64,000 nucleotides of DNA from Chryseolinea soli (lineage in GTDB: Bacteria; Bacteroidota; Bacteroidia; Cytophagales; Cyclobacteriaceae): assembly GCF_003589925.1 (NCBI RefSeq), contig NZ_CP032382.1:2108001-2172000 (forward strand), in the 5' to 3' direction. The notes beneath the pieces were generated by a model, which searched no databases, was not told where the DNA came from, and worked only from the letters and a program-made list of their open reading frames with translations. Numbering within the stretch: the first letter of the stretch is position 1; the number at the start of each line of letters is the position of its first letter. Of this stretch, positions 8,309-16,777 are shown piece after piece. The translations under genes and the position numbers were made by a program.

Positions 8309-8686
8309 TCACGGTTTCAGGGCGATACACGAGATCTCCACATTCACATCCTTGGGCAGGCGGCTAACCTCCACCGTTTCGCGGGCGGGCGGGTTTTGGG
8401 TGAAATATTTTCCATAGACCTCGTTCACTTTGGGGAAATCGCCCATATTCTTTAAAAAGATCGACGTTTTCACCACGGCGCTAAAGTCCAGCCCGGCGGC
8501 TTTCAGGATCGCGGCGAGGTTGGCCATCACCTGGGTGGTCTCTTCTTCGATAGTGCCTTTCACGATCTCGCCCGCCTTCATGGGGATCTGTCCACTGATG
8601 AAAAGCATGTTGCCGGCCTGGATGGCCTGGCTGTAGGGACCGATGGGTTCGGGCGCTTCCGCGGAATAAACAACAGTTTTTGCCAT
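8309..8686 (-). CDS. ridA: RidA family enamine/imine deaminase
   Basis: A 125-residue protein, the full length of the RidA/YjgF/UK114 family. It has [20 protein letters not shown] at residues 16-35, the conserved Asn-Leu-Ala-Ala-Ile-Leu helix, [19 protein letters not shown] and [15 protein letters not shown]. The Arg in PARETVEV is the carboxylate-binding residue of active RidA. It hydrolyses reactive 2-aminoacrylate-type enamines made by PLP enzymes, preventing their damage; it is a cytosolic trimer. It is transcribed alone. Confidence 0.96.
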   Translation of the reverse strand: MAKTVVYSAEAPEPIGPYSQAIQAGNMLFISGQIPMKAGEIVKGTIEEETTQVMANLAAILKAAGLDFSAVVKTSIFLKNMGDFPKVNEVYGKYFTQNPPARETVEVSRLPKDVNVEISCIALKP

Positions 8687-8720
8687 GTTTGTGAAGTTTA
8701 AAAATTAATTTAGCAGTCGC

Positions 8721-8728
8721 CAAAAATA
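8721..8728 (-). promoter_or_regulatory. -7 element TATTTTTG for ridA
   Basis: An exact TAnnTTTG match on the minus strand, 34 bases ahead of the ridA start. This would give a leader of about 28 bases. Confidence 0.5.
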
Positions 8729-8758
8729 AACAATCGTTCAACGGATTTAGCTTCGCGC

Positions 8759-9421
8759 ATGAATATTTTAGTTATCGGTGAGCCCGTCAACCTGCAGGAA
8801 TGTCACCATAAATTTGGTGACAAGCACATTTACTCCCGGGTAGACGAGCACCGCGACGCAGAAAAATTTTTGAGGAACAGCGACCTGGTCTTTGACTTCA
8901 TCATCGAAGAAGAAGTGCACCAGTTCGAGATCTACAATGAATACGCCGCCACAGCGTTTATCAATACATGTAAAGTAAGTCTGGGCGAGTTGGTGCACCT
9001 CACCGACCACGCGCTGCAGAGCACGATCTTTGGCTTCAATGGCCTGCCCACATTTCTTTCGCGCGAGGTCATGGAAGTGAGCTTGTGGAAACCTGAGGAC
9101 GAGCCCCGTCTCCGGAAAATTTGTGGCGACCTCAAAACAGATTTCCTGCTGGTCGACGATCGCGTGGGATTGGTCACGCCACGCGTGGTGTGCATGATCA
9201 TCAACGAAGCCTACTACACCGTGCAAGACGGCACCGCTACCCGCAAGGACATCGACCTGGCCATGAAGCTGGGCACAAACTATCCCTACGGACCCTTCGA
9301 GTGGTGCCAGCGCATTGGTGTGAAGCATGTTTACGAGCTCATCGAGGCGCTGTATGACGACACCAAAGACGAACGCTATAAGATCTGCCCGTTGCTGAAG
9401 AAAGAGTATTTGAAAAGCTAG
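8759..9421 (+). CDS. 3-hydroxyacyl-CoA dehydrogenase C-terminal domain protein
   Basis: A 220-residue protein. The second half (TPRVVCMIINEAYYTVQDGTA, then RKDIDLAMKLGTNYPYGPFEW) is the C-terminal helical domain of 3-hydroxyacyl-CoA dehydrogenases, with the DxAMKLGxNYPxGPFEW signature. The N-terminal half is a shortened Rossmann-like region without the usual GxGxxG (it starts MNILVIGEPV) and is not clearly able to bind NAD. So it may be a degenerate or specialised dehydrogenase rather than a complete beta-oxidation enzyme. A TAGCTTCG -7-like element lies four bases before the ATG. Confidence 0.8.
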   Translation: MNILVIGEPVNLQECHHKFGDKHIYSRVDEHRDAEKFLRNSDLVFDFIIEEEVHQFEIYNEYAATAFINTCKVSLGELVHLTDHALQSTIFGFNGLPTFLSREVMEVSLWKPEDEPRLRKICGDLKTDFLLVDDRVGLVTPRVVCMIINEAYYTVQDGTATRKDIDLAMKLGTNYPYGPFEWCQRIGVKHVYELIEALYDDTKDERYKICPLLKKEYLKS

Positions 9422-9502
9422 CGCTTGCCCGGCGTATTAAGTTATTGTTAATGCAGGAGGGCCTGTGAATTTTAAAGGTATTTTTAGCGCACATTAAAGA
9501 AG

Positions 9503-11119
9503 TTGGAACCCGTCCCACACACCGAGTCGAACCTGAACGCGAATCACAACGCATGGAATAACGTCCGCATCGTGCTGGCTATTGCCGGGGCCTTCGTGTT
9601 GTTCTTGTTCGCCCTCGACCTGATGACGTCGTCGCTGCAACACATGGGGAAAAATGTGGCAGAGACCATCTTGCTGGCCACGTCAAATCCGTTTACGGGA
9701 CTGTTCATCGGGTTGCTCATCACGGCCATGTTGCAAAGCAGCTCCACCACTACTTCATTGGTCGTAGCGTTGGTCGCATCGGGATCCATTACCCTGCAGA
9801 GTGCCATCCCCATCATCATGGGCGCCAACATCGGCACCACGATCACCAGCACCATCGTGTCGCTGAGTTTTATCAACAAGAAAAAAGAATTTCGCCGCGC
9901 CGTAGCCGCCGGCACGTATCACGACTTCTTTAATATCCTTACGGCCACGGTGCTCTTCCCGCTGGAATATTACTACGGATTTCTATCGTCGCTTTCGGCA
10001 TGGATCACCAGTTTCTTTTTCAGTCCCGTGGCGGCACCCGTACAAAACAAGATCTCGCATTTTTGGGTGGGCTTCAGTCCCGTCATTGAATTTTTGATCC
10101 AGGAAATGCCGAGCCCATTTTTCCTGGCATTCATTGCGCTGGTCCTCTTGTTTTCGTCCATCCTGATCTTTCGCAGGCTGATCTCCAATTTGCTGAAGGC
10201 GAAGTCGCCGGAGCAGTTTGGCCGCTTCTTTCCAAAGAATCAGTTCAAGTCCTTTTTATGGGGATTGCTGACGACGGCGGCCATTCGTTCCAGCACGATC
10301 ACCACGTCGGTGGTGGTGCCCATTGTGGCCAAGAAGATCGCCAATCTCAAACAGGCCGGGCCCTTTATCATGGGTGCCAACGTGGGCACTACCATCACCG
10401 CGTTTATCGCGGCCACGTTGAACGCCAACACTGCGCCGGCCATCAGCATCGCCATCGCGCACTTCCTTTTTAATTTTATCGGTGTGTTGTTGTTCTTCCC
10501 CGTGCCGGTGATGCGGCGGTTGCCGATGGCCCTGGCGGAGGGGTTGGGAAAGCTTGCGCTGAAATACCGGCTGGTCGGTTTCGTCTATATCCTGGTCACG
10601 TTCTTCTTCCTTCCCTTCACCCTCATTTATTTCAACCGCGACTCCATCAAGACCCTGGACCTGGGCTATGCCGAGACCACCGCTGCCGGCGAGACCGTGC
10701 CGTACCGCGTAGTGATCCGCATCAACGTGCGTACACAAACCGGGGAGTGGACAAAATATAACAACGACGAACCCGGCACCGAACCCGCCTTTATTTATCC
10801 GATGACGGTGAAGAACAACACCCTGCTGGTGGGCAAGCAAATGTTCCGTTTCAGCCGGCCGGGTTTCTGTTGGGACGGCGAAGATGAAAAGGGCAAGTTC
10901 AAAACCTGCATCGTGCAGGTGATGCCGAAAATGGAAATGGCCGGACAGTCGTTCGACTCGGTGTTTGTCGCGCAGGTCAACTATGCAAACGCGACCGACT
11001 CCATCGCGCACCGCTATTACATGAATGCCACCTACAATATCCTGTTGCAACACGAGATCCTGGCCCCCGGAAAAGCCCCGCTCGTGGCTGAAAAGCTCAC
11101 CCGGTTTGGGATGGAGTGA
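9503..11119 (+). CDS. Na+/phosphate cotransporter (NptA/Na-Pi family) with C-terminal soluble domain
   Basis: A 538-residue inner-membrane protein. It has the two inverted family repeats: QSSSTTTSL (78-86) with MGANIGTTITS (about 107-116), and RSSTITTSVVV with MGANVGTTITA further on. It probably imports phosphate with Na+. The last roughly 150 residues (from about 385) are soluble and beta-rich rather than the PhoU-like domain common in this family; they include FCWDGEDEKGKFKTC and HRYYMNATYNILLQ. The start is a TTG at 9503, the only start that keeps the first helix. It is followed closely by three co-directional genes. Confidence 0.88.
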   Translation: MEPVPHTESNLNANHNAWNNVRIVLAIAGAFVLFLFALDLMTSSLQHMGKNVAETILLATSNPFTGLFIGLLITAMLQSSSTTTSLVVALVASGSITLQSAIPIIMGANIGTTITSTIVSLSFINKKKEFRRAVAAGTYHDFFNILTATVLFPLEYYYGFLSSLSAWITSFFFSPVAAPVQNKISHFWVGFSPVIEFLIQEMPSPFFLAFIALVLLFSSILIFRRLISNLLKAKSPEQFGRFFPKNQFKSFLWGLLTTAAIRSSTITTSVVVPIVAKKIANLKQAGPFIMGANVGTTITAFIAATLNANTAPAISIAIAHFLFNFIGVLLFFPVPVMRRLPMALAEGLGKLALKYRLVGFVYILVTFFFLPFTLIYFNRDSIKTLDLGYAETTAAGETVPYRVVIRINVRTQTGEWTKYNNDEPGTEPAFIYPMTVKNNTLLVGKQMFRFSRPGFCWDGEDEKGKFKTCIVQVMPKMEMAGQSFDSVFVAQVNYANATDSIAHRYYMNATYNILLQHEILAPGKAPLVAEKLTRFGME

Positions 11120-11156
11120 TCTTCTCTTTATATTGCATGATCACATTTACAGAACC

Positions 11157-11513
11157 GTGCTGAAAGATTCAATACTGAAATTTCTGAAACTGGATACCCT
11201 CGTCGAACACCTTACTGGCTTCGTGGAGACCCGCATCGAGTTGATGAAACTGGAGATCAAGGAGGAGGTGGCCAAGGCCGTGGCACGTGTGTTGATCCTG
11301 GGGCTTTTGATGGCCGTGTTCACTTTGTTTATTATGCTGATGAGCATGGCCGTGGCCTTTAAGATCGGCGAATCCCTTGGTGCATTCGGAGGCTTTGCCA
11401 TCGTGGCGGGCTTCTATTTGCTGGTGGGCGTTTTGCTTGTGTTGATGCGGGATGGCATCCGCGAAGCGCTGGAAAAACAGCTTAGTGAAATCATGAAGAA
11501 AAAGAAAAAGTAG
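11157..11513 (+). CDS. Small membrane protein, phage-holin-superfamily/YqjE-like (DUF1469 type)
   Basis: A 118-residue protein from the GTG at 11157; a TTG at 11133 is the other possible start. An amphipathic N-terminal helix (VEHLTGFVETRIELMKLEIKEE) is followed by two membrane helices (about residues 45-70 and 80-100) and a C-terminal poly-Lys tail. This is the architecture of Putative Actinobacterial Holin-X/YqjE proteins; no lytic role is shown for these cellular members. It lies 6 bases upstream of the next gene and probably shares an operon with it and with the GGGP synthase. Confidence 0.75.
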   Translation: MLKDSILKFLKLDTLVEHLTGFVETRIELMKLEIKEEVAKAVARVLILGLLMAVFTLFIMLMSMAVAFKIGESLGAFGGFAIVAGFYLLVGVLLVLMRDGIREALEKQLSEIMKKKKK

Positions 11514-11518
11514 CGCGT

Positions 11519-11938
11519 ATGGAGTTGCTGGAATCGAATGACCCGAAACTGGAGTTGCTAAAAAAATCTGCCAAACACCGGCAGGACCTGGAGGATGAAG
11601 TACGGTTGATCTCCGCCAAAACGGAAAGGATCATCACCAACGCCCTCATCATCGGCGGAACGCTGGCAGCCGCCTATGTGCTGGTGCGTCAATTCTCGGG
11701 GCCTTCCAAAAAACGCAAAGTAAAAACACAAAAATTGAAAGTGGTGCAAGCCGCTCCCGCAGACGCAGCCGAAATGGAAGAGGAGGAATCTTTTGCTCCC
11801 GGCATTGTGTCGCAAGTAGGGCAGGCCATCGCCAGCCAGGCCACCGTATTCCTGCTGGGCCTGGCCAAGGAAAAACTCTCGGAGTTTCTCCAGGGTCAAT
11901 TCGACAAGAAAGAAGAACAAAGCAATGAGCGTCCTTAA
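11519..11938 (+). CDS. Single-pass membrane protein of unknown function
   Basis: A 139-residue protein. Residues 1-35 are a charged helix (KHRQDLEDEVRLISAKTERI); 38-55 form one membrane segment (ITNALIIGGTLAAAYVLV); a basic stretch KKRKVKTQKLK and an acidic stretch EMEEEES follow; the C-terminal helix has SQVGQAIASQATVFLLGLAKEK. I know of no named family, though its order matches small membrane genes that travel with YqjE-like proteins. It overlaps the downstream GGGP synthase start by 14 bases, so translation is coupled. Confidence 0.75.
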   Translation: MELLESNDPKLELLKKSAKHRQDLEDEVRLISAKTERIITNALIIGGTLAAAYVLVRQFSGPSKKRKVKTQKLKVVQAAPADAAEMEEEESFAPGIVSQVGQAIASQATVFLLGLAKEKLSEFLQGQFDKKEEQSNERP

Positions 11939-12689
11939 AACCCTGCGCGACCGCCATGCGCTGGGAAAGAAATCCATCGCCGTATTAGTCGACCCCGACA
12001 AAGCGGAAGACCCCGCACGACTGCTGCAACTGGTGAACCTGGCCAGCGAAAACTGCATCGACTTTTTCTTTGTGGGCGGAAGCCTCGTCACCACGTCGAA
12101 CCTGGCGGAGGTCGTGAAGGTGATCAAAGAAAATGTGACCATCCCCGTGGTGCTCTTCCCGGGCAACTCCATGCAAGTGGAGCCCACAGCCGATGCGTTG
12201 TTATTTCTCTCCCTCATCTCGGGCCGCAATCCCGAACTGCTGATCGGTCAACACGTGGTGGCTGCCCCCATCATTCGCAATACGAAACTGGAAGTTATTC
12301 CCACGGGATACGTGCTCATCAATTCGGGTCGCATCACATCGGTGGCCTACATCAGCAACACAACACCCATCCCCGACGATAAATATTCGCTGGCGGCTTG
12401 CACAGCACTGGCCGGCGAAATGCTGGGTCTTCAATCCATTTACCTCGACGCCGGAAGTGGTGCGGAAAAGGAGATCAGCGCCAAGATGATCGCCACCGTG
12501 CGCAAGTCGGTGAGCGTACCCCTAATTGTGGGGGGTGGCATCAACACCAGTCAAAAAGCATTCAACGCATTGGAGGCCGGGGCCGACATGATCGTCATTG
12601 GCAATGCGCTTGAGAAAAATCCCAATCTGCTTATGGAGATTTCCGACAAGGTGTATGAATGGAATCAAAGCATTGAAGCCGGTAAGTAG
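11925..12689 (+). CDS. Geranylgeranylglyceryl phosphate/heptaprenylglyceryl phosphate synthase family (GGGPS)
   Basis: A 254-residue TIM-barrel prenyltransferase. Family motifs seen: IAVLVDPDKAE (18-28), FFFVGGSLVT, VLFPGNSMQ, YLDAGSGAE with the conserved acidic residue, IVGGGINT and DMIVIGNALEKNP, the phosphate-binding loop. The enzyme joins sn-glycerol-1-phosphate to a C20 or longer polyprenyl diphosphate, making the first ether bond of archaeal-type lipids; bacterial members exist in Bacillus (PcrB) and many Bacteroidota. It ends a four-gene run, with a strong terminator 25 bases downstream. A polyprenyl synthetase that could supply substrate is encoded at 53966. Confidence 0.95.
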   Translation: MSVLKTLRDRHALGKKSIAVLVDPDKAEDPARLLQLVNLASENCIDFFFVGGSLVTTSNLAEVVKVIKENVTIPVVLFPGNSMQVEPTADALLFLSLISGRNPELLIGQHVVAAPIIRNTKLEVIPTGYVLINSGRITSVAYISNTTPIPDDKYSLAACTALAGEMLGLQSIYLDAGSGAEKEISAKMIATVRKSVSVPLIVGGGINTSQKAFNALEAGADMIVIGNALEKNPNLLMEISDKVYEWNQSIEAGK

Positions 12690-12714
12690 AACGATCGGCC
12701 TTCTATAAAATAAG

Positions 12715-12742
12715 AGAGGCTTCCTTGTGGAAGCCTCTTTTT
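12715..12742 (+). terminator. Intrinsic terminator after GGGP synthase
   Basis: A 10-bp perfect stem AGAGGCTTCC / GGAAGCCTCT with loop TTGT, followed by TTTTTAT. It may also serve the convergent gene. Confidence 0.85.
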
Positions 12743-12759
12743 ATTTGGAGATAATAGGA

Positions 12760-13320
12760 TCAGAACAATTTTTCTTCCGGGGGTTTGATGTTGCTCAACC
12801 GGAGATAGACGGTGGTTTGTCCACGGTGGTGGGTTTGGTGTTCGAAGGTTTTTGCCAAGGCCACCTGGCGGGTCATGTCCATGTTGAAGACTTTGCACGT
12901 TTCGGCACCCTTCGTGTCGTTCATGCCTTTGGCGATGTCGATCACGTAATCATAGCTATCCATCACGGCGGTAGTCAGTTCGGCTTTGGTTTTGTATTTG
13001 TCGGATTGCTCCATCGAGCCAAAAGGCACGGGAGTTTGTTTGCCCGCAGCGGCCGAGGATAGCCCGTAGTTCGCTTCGGCGAGGTGAAGCATTTGCTGGC
13101 GGAAGCTGCGCATCTCCCCCGTAGGCTTGAAGTTGATGGAGGCGTCGGTGGAAGCATCCAGATAAGATTTTGTGTAGGCTTTGGCGCGTTCCCAGTCGGC
13201 TACATTTTGCGCCATCTGTTCCATGGCGACGCGCTTATTTTCGGCGCGTTTAAAAGAGACGAGCACACTGGCCGTCACCAGCAAAGCAACAACCGTGAGT
13301 ACGATTTTGGTGGTTTTCAT
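12760..13320 (-). CDS. Envelope-anchored DinB-fold protein
   Basis: A 186-residue protein. An N-terminal hydrophobic segment (residues 5-22) acts as signal peptide or anchor; the rest fits a four-helix DinB/YfiT fold. The probable metal triad is H79 (in QQMLHLAEANYG), H161 and H165 (in EHQTHHRGQ). DinB-fold metalloproteins include thiol-dependent S-transferases, but most Bacteroidota exported members have no assigned reaction. It faces the GGGPS operon across shared termination signals. Confidence 0.88.
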   Translation of the reverse strand: MKTTKIVLTVVALLVTASVLVSFKRAENKRVAMEQMAQNVADWERAKAYTKSYLDASTDASINFKPTGEMRSFRQQMLHLAEANYGLSSAAAGKQTPVPFGSMEQSDKYKTKAELTTAVMDSYDYVIDIAKGMNDTKGAETCKVFNMDMTRQVALAKTFEHQTHHRGQTTVYLRLSNIKPPEEKLF

Positions 13321-13400
13321 AACTATTGGGTTTTTTTGGGTAGGGCGATAAAGATAGAGCTTTTGGTAGATATAAACAGAAGCCCTTTATCAGAATGTTC

Positions 13401-13431
13401 TTGGTTAACAGACCCACGCGGACGTACTTTG
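13401..13431 (+). promoter_or_regulatory. Promoter, TTG-N21-TACTTTG
   Basis: TTG at 13401-13403 and TACTTTG at 13425-13431, 21 bases apart; the aminopeptidase ATG follows at 13451. This is a good Bacteroidota-type match. Confidence 0.65.
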
Positions 13432-13450
13432 GATGAATAGTATTTGACCT

Positions 13451-15310
13451 ATGAAAAATCTTGCAGTATGTTTATCCCTGATCGCCGTGATCTTTTACGG
13501 ATGTTCTCCCGCTGAAAAGCCGACCGAAGTTATGATGATACAAGACCCGCATACTTTTGCCGCTCCCGGCACAGCCACCGTGACGCACCTGAAATGGAAA
13601 GCCACCGTCGATTTCGACACCAAGACCATCAGGGCCACCGCCACCTGGCAGATCAAAGCCCAACCCGATGCCGATGTCATCATCTTTGACACCAAAGGCT
13701 TGACCATCGACAGTGTGACCTTGGACGACGGCAGACCGGCCAATTTCAAATCCGGCAACCCGGATAGTTTGTTGGGGAGGCCGCTGGCCGTGCTGATACC
13801 CTCAGGCGTGAAGGCGGTCAATATCACCTATCAAACAGCGCCCGGCGCAGAGGCATTGCAATGGCTTTCGCCGGCACAAACTGCGGGCAAACGCGAGCCT
13901 TTTCTGTTCACACAATCGGAAGCCATTTTGGCCCGGAGTTGGGTGCCTTGCCAGGACTCGCCCAGCGTCCGGTTCACTTACGAAGCCGACGTCACTGTGC
14001 CGAAGCAACTTTTGGCGCTCATGAGCGCTTCCAATCCACAACAAAAGAACGCGACCGGCACCTATCATTTTGAGATGAAGCAACCCATACCGTCATACCT
14101 GTTGGCGTTGGCGGTTGGGGATATAGCCTTTAAACCGGTCAGTGCCCGCAGCGGTGTTTATGCTGAGCCTTCGGTGGTGGATACCGCCGCGTGGGAACTG
14201 GTAGATATGGAGAAGATGATTGCAGGAGCAGAGGAATTATACGGCGCCTATCCGTGGGAGCGCTATGATGTGATCGTGCTGCCGCCGAGCTTCCCGTTTG
14301 GTGGCATGGAAAATCCCCGGCTCACGTTTGCAACGCCCACCATACTGGCCGGCGACCGCTCCCTTACGTCACTCATTGCGCACGAACTGGCGCACAGCTG
14401 GTCGGGCAACCTGGTGACCAATGCCACCTGGAACGACTTCTGGCTCAACGAAGGCTTCACCGTCTATTTCGAGCATCGCATCATGGAGAAATTGTACGGC
14501 AAGGATTACTCCGAAATGCTGGCCATGCTCTCGCTCCAGGAACTGAAGGAGACCATCGCTTCGCTGAAAGCCGAGAACCTCTATGGCGACACCAAACTGA
14601 AGCTGGACCTCGAGGGGCGCAACCCCGACGACGGCATGACGGACATCGCCTATAACAAAGGCTATTTCTTTTTGCGTTCGATCGAAGAACAATACGGCCG
14701 CGACAAGTTCGACGCCTTCCTGAAAGATTATTTCGCCGCGAACGCGTTTCATGGTGTGGATACGGATGGTTTTATACGATACATCAAAACATATTACAAG
14801 GACAAATTCTCCATCGCGCTGGACGAGGCAAATTTCAAGGCCTGGATCTTTACGGAAGGCTTGCCGCAAAATTGCCCCGTGCCGGTATCCGACCGTTTCG
14901 CGAAAGTGGATGCGTTCCTGGCCCAATGGAAGGCCACCGGAAAAACCGACGATGCGGTGGCCAAATCCTGGAGCACCCACGAATGGCTTCACTTCATCAA
15001 AAATCTCCCCGACACGTTGTCACCGGCTCAACTGAAAGCCCTTGATACGTTCGGCCACTTCACCGCCTCGGGCAATTCCGAAATTCTCACCGCCTGGCTG
15101 ATCAAGACCATACGGTTTGGCTACACGCCAGCAGATGCAAAACTGGAAGACTTTTTGATCCACAATGGCCGCCGCAAATTCCTGAGCCCGCTGTATAATG
15201 AATTGGCGAAGACACCTGAGGGAATAAAAAAAGCGCGGGCCATCTATCAGAAGGCGAGACCGAACTATCACTTCGTGGCGACAAACACCTTCGATAAATT
15301 GCTGAAGTAG
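13451..15310 (+). CDS. M1 family aminopeptidase / leukotriene A4 hydrolase-like, lipoprotein
   Basis: A 619-residue protein with a lipoprotein signal peptide (lipobox FYGC, Cys18). Then come an N-terminal M1 beta-sandwich and the catalytic domain with substrate-anchoring GGMEN (284-288) and zinc motif HELAH (H311, H315) with the third ligand E334 in WLNEGF, exactly 18 residues on. The C-terminal helical domain resembles the LTA4 hydrolase C-terminus. It should remove N-terminal residues from peptides in the periplasm or at the membrane, aiding amino-acid uptake. It has its own promoter. Confidence 0.95.
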   Translation: MKNLAVCLSLIAVIFYGCSPAEKPTEVMMIQDPHTFAAPGTATVTHLKWKATVDFDTKTIRATATWQIKAQPDADVIIFDTKGLTIDSVTLDDGRPANFKSGNPDSLLGRPLAVLIPSGVKAVNITYQTAPGAEALQWLSPAQTAGKREPFLFTQSEAILARSWVPCQDSPSVRFTYEADVTVPKQLLALMSASNPQQKNATGTYHFEMKQPIPSYLLALAVGDIAFKPVSARSGVYAEPSVVDTAAWELVDMEKMIAGAEELYGAYPWERYDVIVLPPSFPFGGMENPRLTFATPTILAGDRSLTSLIAHELAHSWSGNLVTNATWNDFWLNEGFTVYFEHRIMEKLYGKDYSEMLAMLSLQELKETIASLKAENLYGDTKLKLDLEGRNPDDGMTDIAYNKGYFFLRSIEEQYGRDKFDAFLKDYFAANAFHGVDTDGFIRYIKTYYKDKFSIALDEANFKAWIFTEGLPQNCPVPVSDRFAKVDAFLAQWKATGKTDDAVAKSWSTHEWLHFIKNLPDTLSPAQLKALDTFGHFTASGNSEILTAWLIKTIRFGYTPADAKLEDFLIHNGRRKFLSPLYNELAKTPEGIKKARAIYQKARPNYHFVATNTFDKLLK

Positions 15311-15355
15311 AAACCTATTCAGGCATAAATCCCTCAAACTTTAACCGCTTCCACT

Positions 15356-16711
15356 ATGTCTATCATCAAAAAATTCAAATCGACCCTGGGCCTTTTGCAA
15401 ACGCTCGACCTGGAAAAGATCGGGAGACTCTCGCAAAAAGTAGACCTCAACAAAATGGTGGGGTTGGTGAGCAGTATGAAAGAAGAAGATCTGCAGAAGC
15501 TGATCAAATTCATGGAGGGCGGCAAAAAGAAACACGAATTCCCGGAGATTGATGGCGACTTCTACGATCTGCACGATCTCTTAAAACCAGACGAGCAAGC
15601 CATCATCATGCAGGTGCGCGAGTTCATGCAGAAAGAAGTGCGGCCCATCGTGAATTCGTATTGGTTGAAAGATGAGTTCCCACACCAGATCATTCCGCAG
15701 TTGGCCAAGCTCAACATTTGCGGGCTCACCTATCAAGGCTATGGTTGCCCCGGAAGATCGTCGCTACTGGAAGGCTTTCTGGCCATGGAGATGGCGCGGG
15801 TGGATTGTTCGGTGTCCACTTTCTTTGGCGTGCAAAGCGGGTTGGCGATGGGTTCCATATACTATTGTGGATCGGAAGAGCAGAAACAAAAATGGTTGCC
15901 CCCCATGCAACGCATGGAACTCATCGGCGCATTTGGTCTCACTGAACCGGAAGTGGGCAGCGGCGCCGCCGGCGGACTCACGTGCACCTGTAAACGGAAC
16001 GGTGATAAGTGGATCATCAACGGACAGAAAAAATGGATCGGCAACGCCACGTTTGCCGACATCATTATTATCTGGGCGCGCGACCTGGACGATGGCAACG
16101 TGAAAGGCTTCATCGTAGAAAAAGACTCGCCGGGTTTTAAAGCGGAGAAGATCAAGGGGAAGATGGCGTTGCGGATCGTGCAAAATGCGCTGATCACACT
16201 GACCAACTGCGAAGTGCCCGAATATAACCGCCTGCAAGAGGGACACGGCTTCAAGGACACCGCCAAAGTGTTGCGCATGACCCGTGCCGGTGTGGCGTGG
16301 CAAGCCGTGGGCTGTGGCCGCGGGGCCTATGAGAGCGCGCTGCGCTACACCAACGAACGCAAACAATTTGGCCGGACCATCAGCAGCTTCCAGATGGTGC
16401 AGGATCTTTTGGTGATGATGCTGAGCAACCTCACGGCCATGCAAACCATGGTATGCCGCCTTTCGCAGTTGCAGGACAGTGGCAGGCTCACAGACGAGCA
16501 TGCGTCGCTCGCAAAAGTATTTTGCACGCTACGCACCCGCGACATCGTGAGCCACGCCCGTGAATTGTTTGGAGGCAACGGTATTTTGATTGAAAATGAC
16601 ATTGCCCGTTTTGTGGCCGACGCGGAGGCGATCTATTCCTATGAAGGAACAAAAGAGATCAACACCCTCATCGTAGGCCGGGCCATCACCGGACAAAGTG
16701 CCTTTGTATAA
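15356..16711 (+). CDS. Acyl-CoA dehydrogenase (glutaryl-CoA dehydrogenase-like) with N-terminal extension
   Basis: A 451-residue flavoenzyme. About 70 residues of charged, amphipathic helix (LEKIGRLSQKVDLNKMVGL) precede the usual acyl-CoA dehydrogenase fold. Family signatures: FGLTEPEVGS, the FAD/substrate loop; ERKQFGRTISSFQMVQ; and YSYEGTKEINTL, where E430 is the expected catalytic base. ELFGGNGI is typical of the glutaryl-CoA clade. It oxidises an acyl-CoA and passes electrons to ETF. The substrate is uncertain. It lies 45 bases after the aminopeptidase. Confidence 0.9.
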   Translation: MSIIKKFKSTLGLLQTLDLEKIGRLSQKVDLNKMVGLVSSMKEEDLQKLIKFMEGGKKKHEFPEIDGDFYDLHDLLKPDEQAIIMQVREFMQKEVRPIVNSYWLKDEFPHQIIPQLAKLNICGLTYQGYGCPGRSSLLEGFLAMEMARVDCSVSTFFGVQSGLAMGSIYYCGSEEQKQKWLPPMQRMELIGAFGLTEPEVGSGAAGGLTCTCKRNGDKWIINGQKKWIGNATFADIIIIWARDLDDGNVKGFIVEKDSPGFKAEKIKGKMALRIVQNALITLTNCEVPEYNRLQEGHGFKDTAKVLRMTRAGVAWQAVGCGRGAYESALRYTNERKQFGRTISSFQMVQDLLVMMLSNLTAMQTMVCRLSQLQDSGRLTDEHASLAKVFCTLRTRDIVSHARELFGGNGILIENDIARFVADAEAIYSYEGTKEINTLIVGRAITGQSAFV

Positions 16712-16777
16712 AATTTTATAAACGCTATTGCATCACGGGGCGGTGAACGCACGGCTCCGGCTTCAAAACTATCACGC

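Noticed and set aside
11025..11156. A longer N-terminus for the small YqjE-like protein overlapping the Na/Pi gene
   Set aside because: The extra part is Pro/Trp/Cys-rich shadow sequence in the other frame of the Na/Pi gene; the GTG at 11157 gives the usual amphipathic helix.
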